From contig DBDJ01000069.1 of assembly GCA_002293525.1 (NCBI GenBank), forward strand, positions 1 to 64,000: DNA of 64,000 nt. The letters run 5' to 3'. Shown here in pieces: positions 53,225 to 62,891 of this stretch (within the stretch, counting starts at the first letter, position 1; each line of letters starts with the position of its first letter). The position numbers were made by a program, and so were the translations under genes. Under the pieces are notes generated by a model. It made no database searches, was not told the origin of the DNA, and was given only the letters and a program-made list of their open reading frames with translations. The DNA comes from Lachnospiraceae bacterium UBA935 (GTDB lineage: Bacteria; Bacillota; Clostridia; Lachnospirales; Lachnospiraceae).

Positions 53225-54772
53225 CTATGAATTAAAATAGGCTTTGCCCCAGGCCAGCCGGAAATCCAGCAGCGGTGACGGAGCTAGTATCGCTGGGACG
53301 GCCTGATCCAAGAACTTCATTACCGCTTTTTCTTCATGGCGGTAGGCTGCCCAATGCGGCAGCGTATTGCCATGATAGTCCGGCCCGTTGGGGTCGCCGT
53401 ATTTGACGAAATTAGTCCAATAAGAAGTTACCTGGCGAGCCAGGTCATAATGCCGGCCTTCAAACGGCCGCCAGCTGTTGCCTAGGGAGTCGAACATGAA
53501 CCATAGGTCGGAGCCATGGAACGAACCGGCGTCATCACCCGGAATATCGTGGTCAAAGATGTAATAGTAGACCTTTTTACCCATTGCCGCACGGAGCTCA
53601 CAAAAACCCCGGCTATTGCTCAGCAGCATATTTCTGGCATCGGTCCGAATCAGAGCATCTGCCGCCGCATCGTCGGTAACCCCGGCAAGTCCCAGGAATT
53701 CTTCCTCCCGTTCGCCAAACTTCCGGGCCCATTCCCGGAATCCTTCATAGGACAAGCCTTCCCCAACAAACATTCCGCCCTGAGTCTCATCCCAGCACAG
53801 GCCGATCATCATCGGCACATCGGGCAGACGATCATGGTAATATGACTCCCAGACCGACTCACGGACAAACCGGCCATCGATGCACTGGCCAAATCCATAG
53901 CGGCCGTCAGCCGTAATCTCCTGGAGTTTTTCCATCAGTTTATCTGCTGCGGTATTCTGCGCCTGTTCCAGACTCTCTAGGCCGGCCTTGCGGAAAAATT
54001 CTTCCCCGTGGGCTTCGGCCTGACTTAAGGTCATGGCGGCCCCGAAAGGTTTGTCTTCGTCGCCGAAAGCCATCGAGACCCCGGACTGACAGATTGCCCC
54101 GGCGATCAGTCCTTCATTAAGCGGGCTGCAAAGCTGAGCTTGGACACTGCCGGCTCCGGCACTCTGGCCGCAGATGACGATGCGCTCGGGATTCCCTCCG
54201 AAAGCGGCGATATTTTCCCATACCCAATGTAAGGCTAGGGACTGATCCTGAAAGCCGAAATTGGAGACCACTTCACCGGCCGGAGTCCGGGCCGTGATGG
54301 CCGGATGAGCCAGGAAACCGAACAATCCCAGCCGATAACCGATCATGACTACGATAACCCCGCGCCGGGCCACCCGCTCCGGATCAAATTCCACTTCATA
54401 ATTATAACCGTCCTGCAGGCCGCCGCCGTGAATATAGCAAAATACCGGGAGATTCTCATCGACTGCCGCCGCCGGTGTGAAAATATTCAGATAGAGACAG
54501 TCCTCACTCATCCCATAATCGGCAGAGGTGGGGTGCAGCTCTTTCGTATAAAAGTGGTCGTCGGTCCCAGGGTGTACCCGCATCATTGGCATGTCGCCGT
54601 ATTCGTAGCATTTTCTGACTCCTTCCCAGTCTTTTGCCGGCTGCGGCGCCCGCCAGCGGAGCTCGCCGACCGGCGGTTTGGCGTAAGGCACGCCTCTGAA
54701 TACCGTAATGCGGGGATCTTTGCCGACCAGACCCTGAAGTTTTCCGTTCTTAACCTGTACTTTTCTTAGCAT
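53225..54772 (-). CDS. type B carboxylesterase
   Basis: This 515-residue esterase of the carboxylesterase/cholinesterase fold has no signal peptide. The oxyanion motif is CYIHGGGLQDG, the nucleophile is in VICGQSAGAGSVQAQ (about 200), and the acid and His lie in the GMFVGEGLSYEG and FHGSDLWFMFDSLG segments. ATG 54772 follows AAAGGAAA. It is a relative of the esterase half of the next upstream gene, so a duplication is likely. In this operon it probably removes acetyl or feruloyl groups from arabinoxylan fragments, a guess from the neighbours. Confidence 0.9.
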   Translation of the reverse strand: MLRKVQVKNGKLQGLVGKDPRITVFRGVPYAKPPVGELRWRAPQPAKDWEGVRKCYEYGDMPMMRVHPGTDDHFYTKELHPTSADYGMSEDCLYLNIFTPAAAVDENLPVFCYIHGGGLQDGYNYEVEFDPERVARRGVIVVMIGYRLGLFGFLAHPAITARTPAGEVVSNFGFQDQSLALHWVWENIAAFGGNPERIVICGQSAGAGSVQAQLCSPLNEGLIAGAICQSGVSMAFGDEDKPFGAAMTLSQAEAHGEEFFRKAGLESLEQAQNTAADKLMEKLQEITADGRYGFGQCIDGRFVRESVWESYYHDRLPDVPMMIGLCWDETQGGMFVGEGLSYEGFREWARKFGEREEEFLGLAGVTDDAAADALIRTDARNMLLSNSRGFCELRAAMGKKVYYYIFDHDIPGDDAGSFHGSDLWFMFDSLGNSWRPFEGRHYDLARQVTSYWTNFVKYGDPNGPDYHGNTLPHWAAYRHEEKAVMKFLDQAVPAILAPSPLLDFRLAWGKAYFNS

Positions 54773-54912
54773 GGCATATTTCCTTTCTTTTTCACTTTAT
54801 CTCACTTATTCTCGTTCTTATCATTTATCATTACTTCTCTTAGCCATCATTTTGAGCCATTTAACATCTGTCGCTATTGCCACTAATTTTCTATCAGCTA
54901 ATTTTTAAGCCC

Positions 54913-57900
54913 TTAGCACTTTTTCATCACCAATACATTGACGGAATGTGCCGGGACATGATAGGTAAATTCCGGCCCGCCGGCAATTTTGCCGCAGACC
55001 GCCGCCACGGTATCCGGAGCGGCAAAGGAATTCACCGCTTCCGGCGCTGCCGCTACGGTTTCGGTCAAGACTTCCTCGGCCACCGCACAGTCGCTGCGGA
55101 CCTGGACCGCCTGCTCCTTATCCCCGACATTGACGATCTTAAGATAAATCTGCTCCTTGTCCTGCGTCGCCACGGCACTGAGCAGCGGATGCAGCGCATG
55201 CTTCTTGGTCTGGATCAGACGGTCATTCACATAACATTCGTAGCCGTAGGCGTGGCAAACCATCTTATAACGGACATATTCTCCGTAAGGAATTGTGACT
55301 GGCACCTGCTCTACGGGTGCTAATGGTCTGTCAAAATACCGTGGAGCCCGGACCGCGCTGATACCCCGGGCAATCCGCCAGACCTGATTCCTGACCGATC
55401 TCAGCGTCCATTCCCGGTCCCGAGGTTCGTTGCAGCCGGCATCGGTATCCAGATGCTGATTCCAGACCGACAGAGTCAATGGATTATCTTCTGTTGACTG
55501 AACCTCGATTTCAAAAGTAAATTCGCTTAGTTCTTCCGTCCCGAAGGCAACCCAGATAAGTGGTTTGTCATGGATGCTGCCACTGGCCAAAAACGCTCCG
55601 AAGGCTTCGTTCCACTCCTTACTCTTGCCGGTATACTGATGCTTGTGGCTGCCAAACATCATCCGCCAAGCTGCCCCGTCCTGTTCAGCCTCACCGTAAA
55701 TACAGCGGCTGATATCGACCGGACGGCCATTGACCATCACATTCTTAAATAGCAGCCCTTCCTTTTCACAGGCTATTCCCGGAATACCACGGTATACCGG
55801 CGGACGGACGCAGCTTTGACAGACGATGTCCACGACCTCATCCCCGCGGTATTTTCCCAGCAAAGCGATGGCATGATAGCTAGGGATGCCGTATATCTGA
55901 TGATTGTCGAACACAATCATATTGGGCTTCCAGGCCGTATAATCCGCATTCTGAAACAGCGGCGCATAGGCCGTGAGCCGGACCAGGTCCTGATTCCGCT
56001 CGGCTCCCACTAAAAAGGCTGCCTCCGCTAAGGCACATTCCATCGAAGCTAGGCTGCTGCCGCCGTTGACCGCATATTCACCTAGGAAGATCTGCGGACC
56101 GTTCCGGTCGTAATCATCATACAGATCGACATTCTCCAAGAAAAACTCCGGACCGGCATAGTAATGCTCGTCAACCATCTGTGTCGGCAGACCGTTCCTT
56201 TCCGTATGTCCGTTGGATATGTAGATTACCTGCGGGAAAGCCGCCTTTAATGCTTGGAGGAACCGCTCATAACGGCGGTTATAATCCGAGCCGTAATTCT
56301 CGTTACCGATCTCCACATATTTTAGCGTAAAGGGCTCCGGATGCCCGTTTTCGGCCCGTAGCCGGCCATAAGGCGTCTTGGCCGAACCCAAGGCATATTC
56401 CAGCGCATGCAATGCTTCTTCCAGATATTCGTCAGTCAGTGCATCGGTAAAGGCACCGCCGTGGCGCGCCTGACAGCTCATGCCGCAATTGCAGACGTAC
56501 ATGGCTTCCATCTCTAGGTCCTCGCAAAGCTGCAGGTATTCATGGAAGCCCAGTCCGTTGGTGGTGCGGTAATGCCACATCAACTGAGCGCTCGGACGCT
56601 CCCAGACCGGACCGATGGTGCGGGAAAAACGCAGGGCATTCTGCTCATTGATTCCTTCCACGACACAGCCGCCGGGAAAGCGGATAAAGCGGGAATGGGT
56701 GTTTTTCAGGGCTAGAGCCAGATCTTCGCGAAGCCCGTGCCCCCTAAATGTCTGGCGCGGCATCAGGGAAGTAAAGCCGATGACCAACTGTCCGCCCGCC
56801 GGCGCGACGATGCTGAGCCGGCCGTTAAAATCGGTTCCGCCGGCCGTAAGGTCACAGTCATAGCGTTGATAGCCGTCACTTTTCTGCACCCTGATCTCAG
56901 TGCTGCCCAGAACGGGGCCACGCAGATCGCCTACATCTGCATTACTTCCGCCCGATTCGATCCCGTCCGCCGCTTCCAGTGCAATGGTAAGGCTGAGCTC
57001 CCTGTCCGAACGTATCATGCAATAAAAATGATAAGCTTCACCGCTCCGAATCGGGACACCGCAGTAGCCGATGTTAAAAATCTTGCCACCCGGGCGGAAA
57101 TCCACCTCCAATGCTGCCTGCCGGTTGGGATTGAGCGTCCCGGCAGTCAGGATCGTCAGCTTAGCCTGCTCGGCATACCAGCCCGGAATGTCGGTCAGAG
57201 CGACCGCTGCCGCCCACTCGTCCATGCCTTCGCCATGATTGAAGGCTCCCGGCCAGCCATATTCGGTCATAAATATCCTTTGCTGCGGATCAACCGTACA
57301 GCCCTCCGGCACCAGCGAATCCTCAAAGGCCCGGTTCCGGATCATTTCCGGATACAGTCCGCCGTCGGCGGCATGATTGATATCTTCAAAAAATAGACCG
57401 TAGAACTCCGGAGCCGTTGGAAACCTCACCTTCTCAGTCTTAACGGAGATCTCATTGAGCGTCAGGTCTTCTTTGGCATATTTTGATAATTTTTCTGACT
57501 TTTCTAAGGTGCAATCAATACGGAACCGCATCAGCGGATCGATTTTAATTGTTGACTCAATCGGTCTACCGGTAAATTCCATCACAAACTCATTATCAGT
57601 GCTAAAAGATGGCCACTCCGGCAAGTCTTCCCCGTTGCTGTCGGTTCCGTTGGGATCGCCGCTCTTAACAAAGTTGGCCCAATAGGAACTGATCTGTCTG
57701 GCCAAGTCATAATGCTTCCCGGTAAACGGCCGCCAGCTCCGAGCCAGACCGTCATAAGCAAACCACATCTCACTGCCGTGATAACTGCCGACCTGATCGT
57801 CGCCGGGAATATCGGCATTGAACTCATATAGATAAGCCTTGCGTCTCTGCGCATCCTGCAAAGAACCGAACAGTCTGGCTCCGGCCACCATGTCTAGCAT

Positions 57901-59031
57901 CGCGTTGCGGTTAAACAGCTGCCGAACCGCTTCATCGTTATCAGCCTGAGCCAACGCTAGGAACTCTTCGGCTCTTTCTCCAAAGCCTTCGGCATATTCG
58001 CGGAACTCAGCCATCGTCTCAATTGGCTTATCAAAGGCTTTCCAGAAAGTCTCGGCTTCGCCGCGGGTATAGCCGGCCAAGACCGGAATCCGGTGATGAT
58101 GATCCGCCATATAGGCACTGAAATTGGATTCCGTCAGAACCAGATGGTCGATCGCCGGTTCAAAGTGAATCCCCGGACCAAGCAGCCGGTCTTCTAGGCT
58201 TAACAATTCTGCCGCCGGCATTGCCCGCGCTGCCTCCAGATCCTTGATCCCCGCTTTCTCAAAGAAATCGCTGCCGATTGCTTCCGCGCGGTCCAAGGGC
58301 CGGACCCGGTCTTTTTTCTCCCCGAAGGTCACGATGAGGCCGCTTTCAATAATGGCTCCATGAAAAAGACCCTCCGCCAGCCGGCTAGTCATCAGATTCT
58401 GTACGCTCATGGCGCCGGCCGACTGACCGGCAATCGTAATCTTATCCGGATCGCCGCCAAATGCCGCGATATTGCGTCTGACCCACTGGATCGCCGCCAT
58501 CTGGTCCATCGTGCCGTAATTGCCCTTCGGCTCGTCCGGCGCTTCCGCCGACAGCCACGGATGTGCCAGAAAACCCAGTACCCCCAAGCGATAGGTAATC
58601 GCTACCGCCACTAAGCCCTTTCGCGCCATATGTTCCCAGTCAAACTCCACCTCATGAGGATAACCGCCTTTGAACCCGCCGCCATGAATATAGATCAAGA
58701 CCGGCAGTTTTTCCTCACCGGTACGGGCCGGGGTAAAAATATTTAGATACAGGCAGTCTTCGCTCATGGCAAACTCGGTACCGGTGGGATGGATTTCCCT
58801 AGTCCAGAATTCATCAGGATTGCTCCCCGGCACGGGCTGACAGGCAATCGGACCATAATGGTCGGCCATACGGACCCCTTCCCAGGGAACCGGCGGAGCC
58901 GGAACCCGAAAGCGGCGCTCTCCCACCGGCGGCGCGGCATAGGGAACCCCCTTAAAAACCGCAATGCGGGGATCCCAGCCGTGAATACCCTGTAACGTTC
59001 CTGACTCGACAATAACTTGTAAATCTTTCAT
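54913..59031 (-). CDS. bifunctional carboxylesterase - GH51 alpha-L-arabinofuranosidase
   Basis: This single uninterrupted frame of 1372 residues joins two enzymes. Residues 1 to about 510 are a type B carboxylesterase (IYIHGGGFKGG, IAGQSAGAMSVQNL with Ser at about 204, YHGSEMWFAYDG). From about 520 to the end it is a GH51 arabinofuranosidase: EFYGLFFEDINHAADGGLYP at the start, RFPGGCVVEG, the acid/base Glu in YVEIGNENYG (about 907), the nucleophile Glu in IFLGEYAVNGG (about 983), and the beta-sandwich end. There is no signal peptide. It would deacylate and debranch arabinosyl oligomers together in the cytoplasm. I know of no common family with this order. Confidence 0.92.
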   Translation of the reverse strand: MKDLQVIVESGTLQGIHGWDPRIAVFKGVPYAAPPVGERRFRVPAPPVPWEGVRMADHYGPIACQPVPGSNPDEFWTREIHPTGTEFAMSEDCLYLNIFTPARTGEEKLPVLIYIHGGGFKGGYPHEVEFDWEHMARKGLVAVAITYRLGVLGFLAHPWLSAEAPDEPKGNYGTMDQMAAIQWVRRNIAAFGGDPDKITIAGQSAGAMSVQNLMTSRLAEGLFHGAIIESGLIVTFGEKKDRVRPLDRAEAIGSDFFEKAGIKDLEAARAMPAAELLSLEDRLLGPGIHFEPAIDHLVLTESNFSAYMADHHHRIPVLAGYTRGEAETFWKAFDKPIETMAEFREYAEGFGERAEEFLALAQADNDEAVRQLFNRNAMLDMVAGARLFGSLQDAQRRKAYLYEFNADIPGDDQVGSYHGSEMWFAYDGLARSWRPFTGKHYDLARQISSYWANFVKSGDPNGTDSNGEDLPEWPSFSTDNEFVMEFTGRPIESTIKIDPLMRFRIDCTLEKSEKLSKYAKEDLTLNEISVKTEKVRFPTAPEFYGLFFEDINHAADGGLYPEMIRNRAFEDSLVPEGCTVDPQQRIFMTEYGWPGAFNHGEGMDEWAAAVALTDIPGWYAEQAKLTILTAGTLNPNRQAALEVDFRPGGKIFNIGYCGVPIRSGEAYHFYCMIRSDRELSLTIALEAADGIESGGSNADVGDLRGPVLGSTEIRVQKSDGYQRYDCDLTAGGTDFNGRLSIVAPAGGQLVIGFTSLMPRQTFRGHGLREDLALALKNTHSRFIRFPGGCVVEGINEQNALRFSRTIGPVWERPSAQLMWHYRTTNGLGFHEYLQLCEDLEMEAMYVCNCGMSCQARHGGAFTDALTDEYLEEALHALEYALGSAKTPYGRLRAENGHPEPFTLKYVEIGNENYGSDYNRRYERFLQALKAAFPQVIYISNGHTERNGLPTQMVDEHYYAGPEFFLENVDLYDDYDRNGPQIFLGEYAVNGGSSLASMECALAEAAFLVGAERNQDLVRLTAYAPLFQNADYTAWKPNMIVFDNHQIYGIPSYHAIALLGKYRGDEVVDIVCQSCVRPPVYRGIPGIACEKEGLLFKNVMVNGRPVDISRCIYGEAEQDGAAWRMMFGSHKHQYTGKSKEWNEAFGAFLASGSIHDKPLIWVAFGTEELSEFTFEIEVQSTEDNPLTLSVWNQHLDTDAGCNEPRDREWTLRSVRNQVWRIARGISAVRAPRYFDRPLAPVEQVPVTIPYGEYVRYKMVCHAYGYECYVNDRLIQTKKHALHPLLSAVATQDKEQIYLKIVNVGDKEQAVQVRSDCAVAEEVLTETVAAAPEAVNSFAAPDTVAAVCGKIAGGPEFTYHVPAHSVNVLVMKKC

Positions 59032-59068
59032 ATTACTCCCTTCCGCCTACAACAGCAAACCTTTCCCT

Positions 59069-59108
59069 AAAAAATCTGCCGGCCACAGCAACCAAGCCAT
59101 GGCCGGCA
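59069..59108 (-). terminator. intercistronic hairpin after the binding-protein gene
   Basis: TGCCGGCCA (59077-59085) pairs with TGGCCGGCA (59100-59108), and the minus strand continues into TTTTTT (59074-59069). It lies between the solute-binding gene and the fusion enzyme and would reduce expression of the enzymes relative to the binding protein. Confidence 0.6.
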
Positions 59109-59124
59109 ACGTTATTTGCTCTAC

Positions 59125-60699
59125 TTACTGCGCGGCTCGCCACGCGTCAAACTGTTTCTGCTCTTCGGCGATGATCTCGTCGATACCCGCCGCCTTTAAC
59201 TCGGCGTTGAATTTTTCCAGATAATCGTCCACATCCACCAGACCGTATAATAGGGCATCACGGTATTCGGCAACTATCGTGGTACAGGCGGCCATCTGGT
59301 CATATACCGGAGCGCTGTCAAAGATGAAACCCATCGCCTCGGAAAACTGGGCCATATCGGGGGCTGCCAGCATGTCGGTATAATAATTGGGCATTTCCAC
59401 TTCCAGCGGCAGGCTCAGACACTGGTTGGGATAATACCAAGGGCCGTTCATATTCCAGGTAGCGTTACTGGAATCAACTCCTTCCGGATACCGGGCGATG
59501 CCGTTTTCATCCACTGTATAATTATGTCCTTCCACGCCAAGGATCAGATAGCGGGCGACAACTTCATCGGTTGACATCAGATAGAGGATCTTCATCGCCG
59601 CGTCCGGATTCTTGCAGACCGAAGAGATCATCCAGCCGCCCAGGACGGAAGCACTGGTTCCGACCAGATCGGACATCTGGAACTCAATCGGTTCATAAGG
59701 GCTGTAAGCAATCAGGGCTTTGATATATTCCGCACTGTAACCGCCAAGATAGACGCCGGCCGATACCCCGTTATTGTACTGTGTAATCGTAAGCTCATTA
59801 TTCAGCGGATCATCCAGCTGTAAGCCGGCTTCGTTCCAATCTTTCATCCGATTACAGTAATCGCGCCATGCTTCCGTCTCGTAAAGGTTCACGATCTCGG
59901 TGGTTTCGACGCCGCGGTTCATCAGCACGCCCAGCCAATTAGGATTACCCAAGCTGTCGATTCCGATTACCGATTCATTATTCGTATTAACCATGTAAGA
60001 ATATTCCGGATGTAGCGCCTTGGCATCCTTCATGATCTGGCTCAGCTCGTCAATCGTGATCCGTTCTCCGTCACGTTCGGCGATTCCCATCTCTGCGGCG
60101 ATATCCTTGCGCAGTGCATATACCTCATAGGTCGCGTAACTGTCAACCGACGGCACCGCGTACTGAACGCCGGAAACCTGCTGGGTCTTCAGGACCTTTT
60201 CCGGATACATGCCCCAGAGATCGGGATAAGCTTCCAGATAAGGATCCAGGGAAATACATTGTTCATTTTTGACACAGCTGTCGACATTGGAATAGAATCG
60301 CCAGCAGAAAATATCCAGCGGCTCTTGGTTGTCCGACAGCATCAGCGTCATCTGCGTCGCCAGATCGCCGAAATTGACCCCGACCAGATCGACCTTCGCT
60401 CCGGCATTGATGGAAATCAGATAATTATTCAACTCTTCCTCGACCATCGCCTCGTCCGGCATGTCATAGCTTAAAGTCTGAACGGCAATAACCGGCCAGT
60501 CATCCGGATTCTCGGCCGCCTCCAGCGGCTGCGCACTGCCGGCTTCCGTTTCTGCTGCTGACGACGTGTCCGAACCGGCCGAACCATCCGCACTGCCTGA
60601 ACCGTCCGCGCTGCCCCCACAGCCAGCCAAGGTGCCGGTCAGCAAAGCCACCAGCAACATAACGCTTAACATCTTTTTCATTTTACTGCTCATACTCAT
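59125..60699 (-). CDS. sugar ABC transporter substrate-binding lipoprotein
   Basis: This 524-residue extracellular lipoprotein has a signal with lipobox LAGC (Cys27) and a Gly/Ser/Ala-rich linker. The mature part has the type 1/LplA-like oligosaccharide-binding layout (VDLVGVNFGDLATQMTLMLS, then SVDSYATYEVYALRKDIAAE and a late ILYLMSTDEVVARYLILG). ATG 60699 is fixed by AAGGAGG. It is the third gene after two permeases. The ATPase is not encoded here; transporters of this type share a general MsmK-like ATPase. The substrate is probably an arabino-oligosaccharide, by context. Confidence 0.92.
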   Translation of the reverse strand: MSMSSKMKKMLSVMLLVALLTGTLAGCGGSADGSGSADGSAGSDTSSAAETEAGSAQPLEAAENPDDWPVIAVQTLSYDMPDEAMVEEELNNYLISINAGAKVDLVGVNFGDLATQMTLMLSDNQEPLDIFCWRFYSNVDSCVKNEQCISLDPYLEAYPDLWGMYPEKVLKTQQVSGVQYAVPSVDSYATYEVYALRKDIAAEMGIAERDGERITIDELSQIMKDAKALHPEYSYMVNTNNESVIGIDSLGNPNWLGVLMNRGVETTEIVNLYETEAWRDYCNRMKDWNEAGLQLDDPLNNELTITQYNNGVSAGVYLGGYSAEYIKALIAYSPYEPIEFQMSDLVGTSASVLGGWMISSVCKNPDAAMKILYLMSTDEVVARYLILGVEGHNYTVDENGIARYPEGVDSSNATWNMNGPWYYPNQCLSLPLEVEMPNYYTDMLAAPDMAQFSEAMGFIFDSAPVYDQMAACTTIVAEYRDALLYGLVDVDDYLEKFNAELKAAGIDEIIAEEQKQFDAWRAAQ

Positions 60700-60854
60700 C
60701 TTACATCCTCCTTCGCGCCGGCCATAGGTCAATGCCGGACTTTAATAATATAGTATCGAAACATACTGCCCTAAAATATTCATTTTCCGACTACTTAAGT
60801 GATATTTTCCGACCAGCTGTTACTGTTTTGACCCTCACCGGGCAGCCCGTAATA

Positions 60855-61745
60855 TCAGCCCTTGACGCCGCCGATGACGATGCCCTTGATAAAAGCTTTT
60901 TGGAAAAAAGGATAAATAATCATGATCGGTACTACCGATATCACCGCGATGGCCATCCTGACCCCCGAAGTGGGGATCTGGGTGGTTATCTGGGCACTGG
61001 CGGCATCCAGACTATTCTCCTTCAGAAACTGGACATTATTCATCATCGAGTTCAGGACATTCTGGATGGAATAAAGGTCGCTGCGGCGGGTTAAATAGTA
61101 CAGGCCGTTGACCCAGTCATTCCAATAGGCCAAGGCAGCAAACAATGCCACCGTAGAGATCATCGGCTTGGACAGGGGAATCACGATCCGAAACAGCATC
61201 CCCAGTTCACTGCAGGAGTCCATCTCAGCCGCCTCCAGAATCTCGCGGGGCACATTGGTCGTAAAATAAGTCCGCATCAGAATCACATTATAAACTCCCA
61301 AGGCCAGATTGGGCAGGATCAAGGCCAGCAGACTGTCATTTACCCGCATGTACTGGCTCCAGACGATATAAGAGGGCACCATCCCTCCCGAGAATAACAT
61401 CGTAAAAAAGATAAAAAACGAAAGGAGATTTCTTCCCGGCAAATCCGGTTTAGACAGCATATAGGCCATGAACATCGTCATCGTCACATTAAGCACCGTT
61501 CCCACTAGCGTGACGAATATCGTCACCCCATAGGCACGGGCAATTTTTCCGACCGCCTTGAACAGATAATCATAAGCCTGCAGATTGAATTTCTGCGGGA
61601 AAAAGGAATAGCCGTACAGGGTCAGGGTGGCTTCATCCGTGACGGAAGCCATAATCAACAGGATAAACGGCATAAGACAGCCAAGCACCAGAATAATCAT
61701 TACCGTATTGGCCAAAATACGGAAGCCTTTATTGTTACCAGCCAT
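60855..61745 (-). CDS. ABC sugar permease, LplC/YtcP-like
   Basis: This 296-residue inner-membrane permease has six helices. The EAA loop that contacts the ATPase reads EILEAAEMDSCSELGMLFRI. The N-terminal helix (TVMIILVLGCLMPFILLIMA) and the closing IIYPFFQKAFIKGIVIGGVK are typical of this subfamily. ATG 61745 follows AAGGAGG. It pairs with the permease encoded 71 bp upstream to form the transmembrane channel for the binding lipoprotein's ligand. Confidence 0.93.
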   Translation of the reverse strand: MAGNNKGFRILANTVMIILVLGCLMPFILLIMASVTDEATLTLYGYSFFPQKFNLQAYDYLFKAVGKIARAYGVTIFVTLVGTVLNVTMTMFMAYMLSKPDLPGRNLLSFFIFFTMLFSGGMVPSYIVWSQYMRVNDSLLALILPNLALGVYNVILMRTYFTTNVPREILEAAEMDSCSELGMLFRIVIPLSKPMISTVALFAALAYWNDWVNGLYYLTRRSDLYSIQNVLNSMMNNVQFLKENSLDAASAQITTQIPTSGVRMAIAVISVVPIMIIYPFFQKAFIKGIVIGGVKG

Positions 61746-61816
61746 ATTGAATCTTCCTCCTTAATTCATCAGATCATTATTCATAATCAATAATAATGGA
61801 ACGGTTACCATCGACC

Positions 61817-62767
61817 TCAGAATAACGAGCTTTCCGGCTCGGTTTTACGCACAAGCGCATTGGTCAGCAGCACCACGCCGAAACCTAGCACTGACTGTAG
61901 AAAGCCAGCAGCCAGAGAACGTCCCACATCATGGTCCTGCATCAGGGTACGGTAGACGAACGTATCGATCGTCGTCGTCGCCGAATAAAGCAGGCCGCTG
62001 TTCTGCGGAACCTGATAGAACAGACCGAAATCGGAAGCAAACATCCGCCCCATCGCCATAATGGTCAGGATAATGACTGTCGGTTTTAGCATCGGCAGGG
62101 TTATCCTGGTAATCTGCTGCCAATTGGTAGCCCCGTCCACCACGGCTGCCTCGTAATAGGTCTTGTCAAAACCGATAATCGTCGCATAGTACACAATGCT
62201 CTGAAATCCGAAACCGCGCCACATCTGGACAAAAATCAAGATAAACGGCCAATACTTTGCCTCGGTGTACCATTGGATGCCTTCCATACCCAACGGCTCC
62301 AGTATTCCCTTGTTGACCAACCCGTTGGTTGCCGACAGAAAGGCATACACCAAATAGCCGATCAAGACCGTACTGACCAGATGCGGAATCAAAATAGTGG
62401 TCTGATACAGCTGTTTAGCCGATTTCCGGCGCACTTCGTTTAACAGGATGGCTACCGAGATGGCAATCAGCATGCCCAGCAAGATAAAGGCCATATTGTA
62501 GCCGATCGTATTGCGGAACATGATTCCGGCCCATTTGGAACCAAAGAGATAGCTGAAATTGTCCAGCCCGTTCCAGGGACTTTGGACAATACCCTTGGCG
62601 AAGCTGTATTTCTTGAAAGCGAGGATCAGGCCGCCCATCGGCAGGTAGTTGTTGATAATCAGGTAAATAATTCCCGGCAGCGCACAGAGATAGAGGGGGA
62701 TGTATTTCCGGAACCGCCGCCGAAGCGTCTTTTTGACCCCTGTCCGTCCTACTGTTTTACTTGTCAT
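61817..62767 (-). CDS. ABC sugar permease, LplB/YteP-like
   Basis: This 316-residue permease has a basic N-terminus (KKTLRRRFRKYIPLYLCALP) and six helices. The EAA loop is YYEAAVVDGATNWQQITRIT, with LPMLKPTVIILTI following. ATG 62767 is set by AAGGGAGG; earlier in-frame starts lack a site. It is the first gene of the transporter-enzyme operon, and a terminator separates it from the AraC regulator gene upstream. Confidence 0.93.
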   Translation of the reverse strand: MTSKTVGRTGVKKTLRRRFRKYIPLYLCALPGIIYLIINNYLPMGGLILAFKKYSFAKGIVQSPWNGLDNFSYLFGSKWAGIMFRNTIGYNMAFILLGMLIAISVAILLNEVRRKSAKQLYQTTILIPHLVSTVLIGYLVYAFLSATNGLVNKGILEPLGMEGIQWYTEAKYWPFILIFVQMWRGFGFQSIVYYATIIGFDKTYYEAAVVDGATNWQQITRITLPMLKPTVIILTIMAMGRMFASDFGLFYQVPQNSGLLYSATTTIDTFVYRTLMQDHDVGRSLAAGFLQSVLGFGVVLLTNALVRKTEPESSLF

Positions 62768-62809
62768 AGCTATTGTTCCTCCCTTCATAATTGCCATCCG
62801 TCGCAGGGC

Positions 62810-62841
62810 AAAAAAAGACTGACAATCCTCTTGTCAGTCTT
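62810..62841 (-). terminator. terminator of the AraC-type regulator gene
   Basis: AAGACTGACA (62815-62824) pairs with TGTCAGTCTT (62832-62841), and the minus strand runs on into several T residues (62816-62810). It ends the regulator transcript just before the permease promoter. Confidence 0.75.
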
Positions 62842-62891
62842 ATTGTAGCGTAAGCAGCAATACCGGAATATTCAAAATCGGTGTTTTACTA

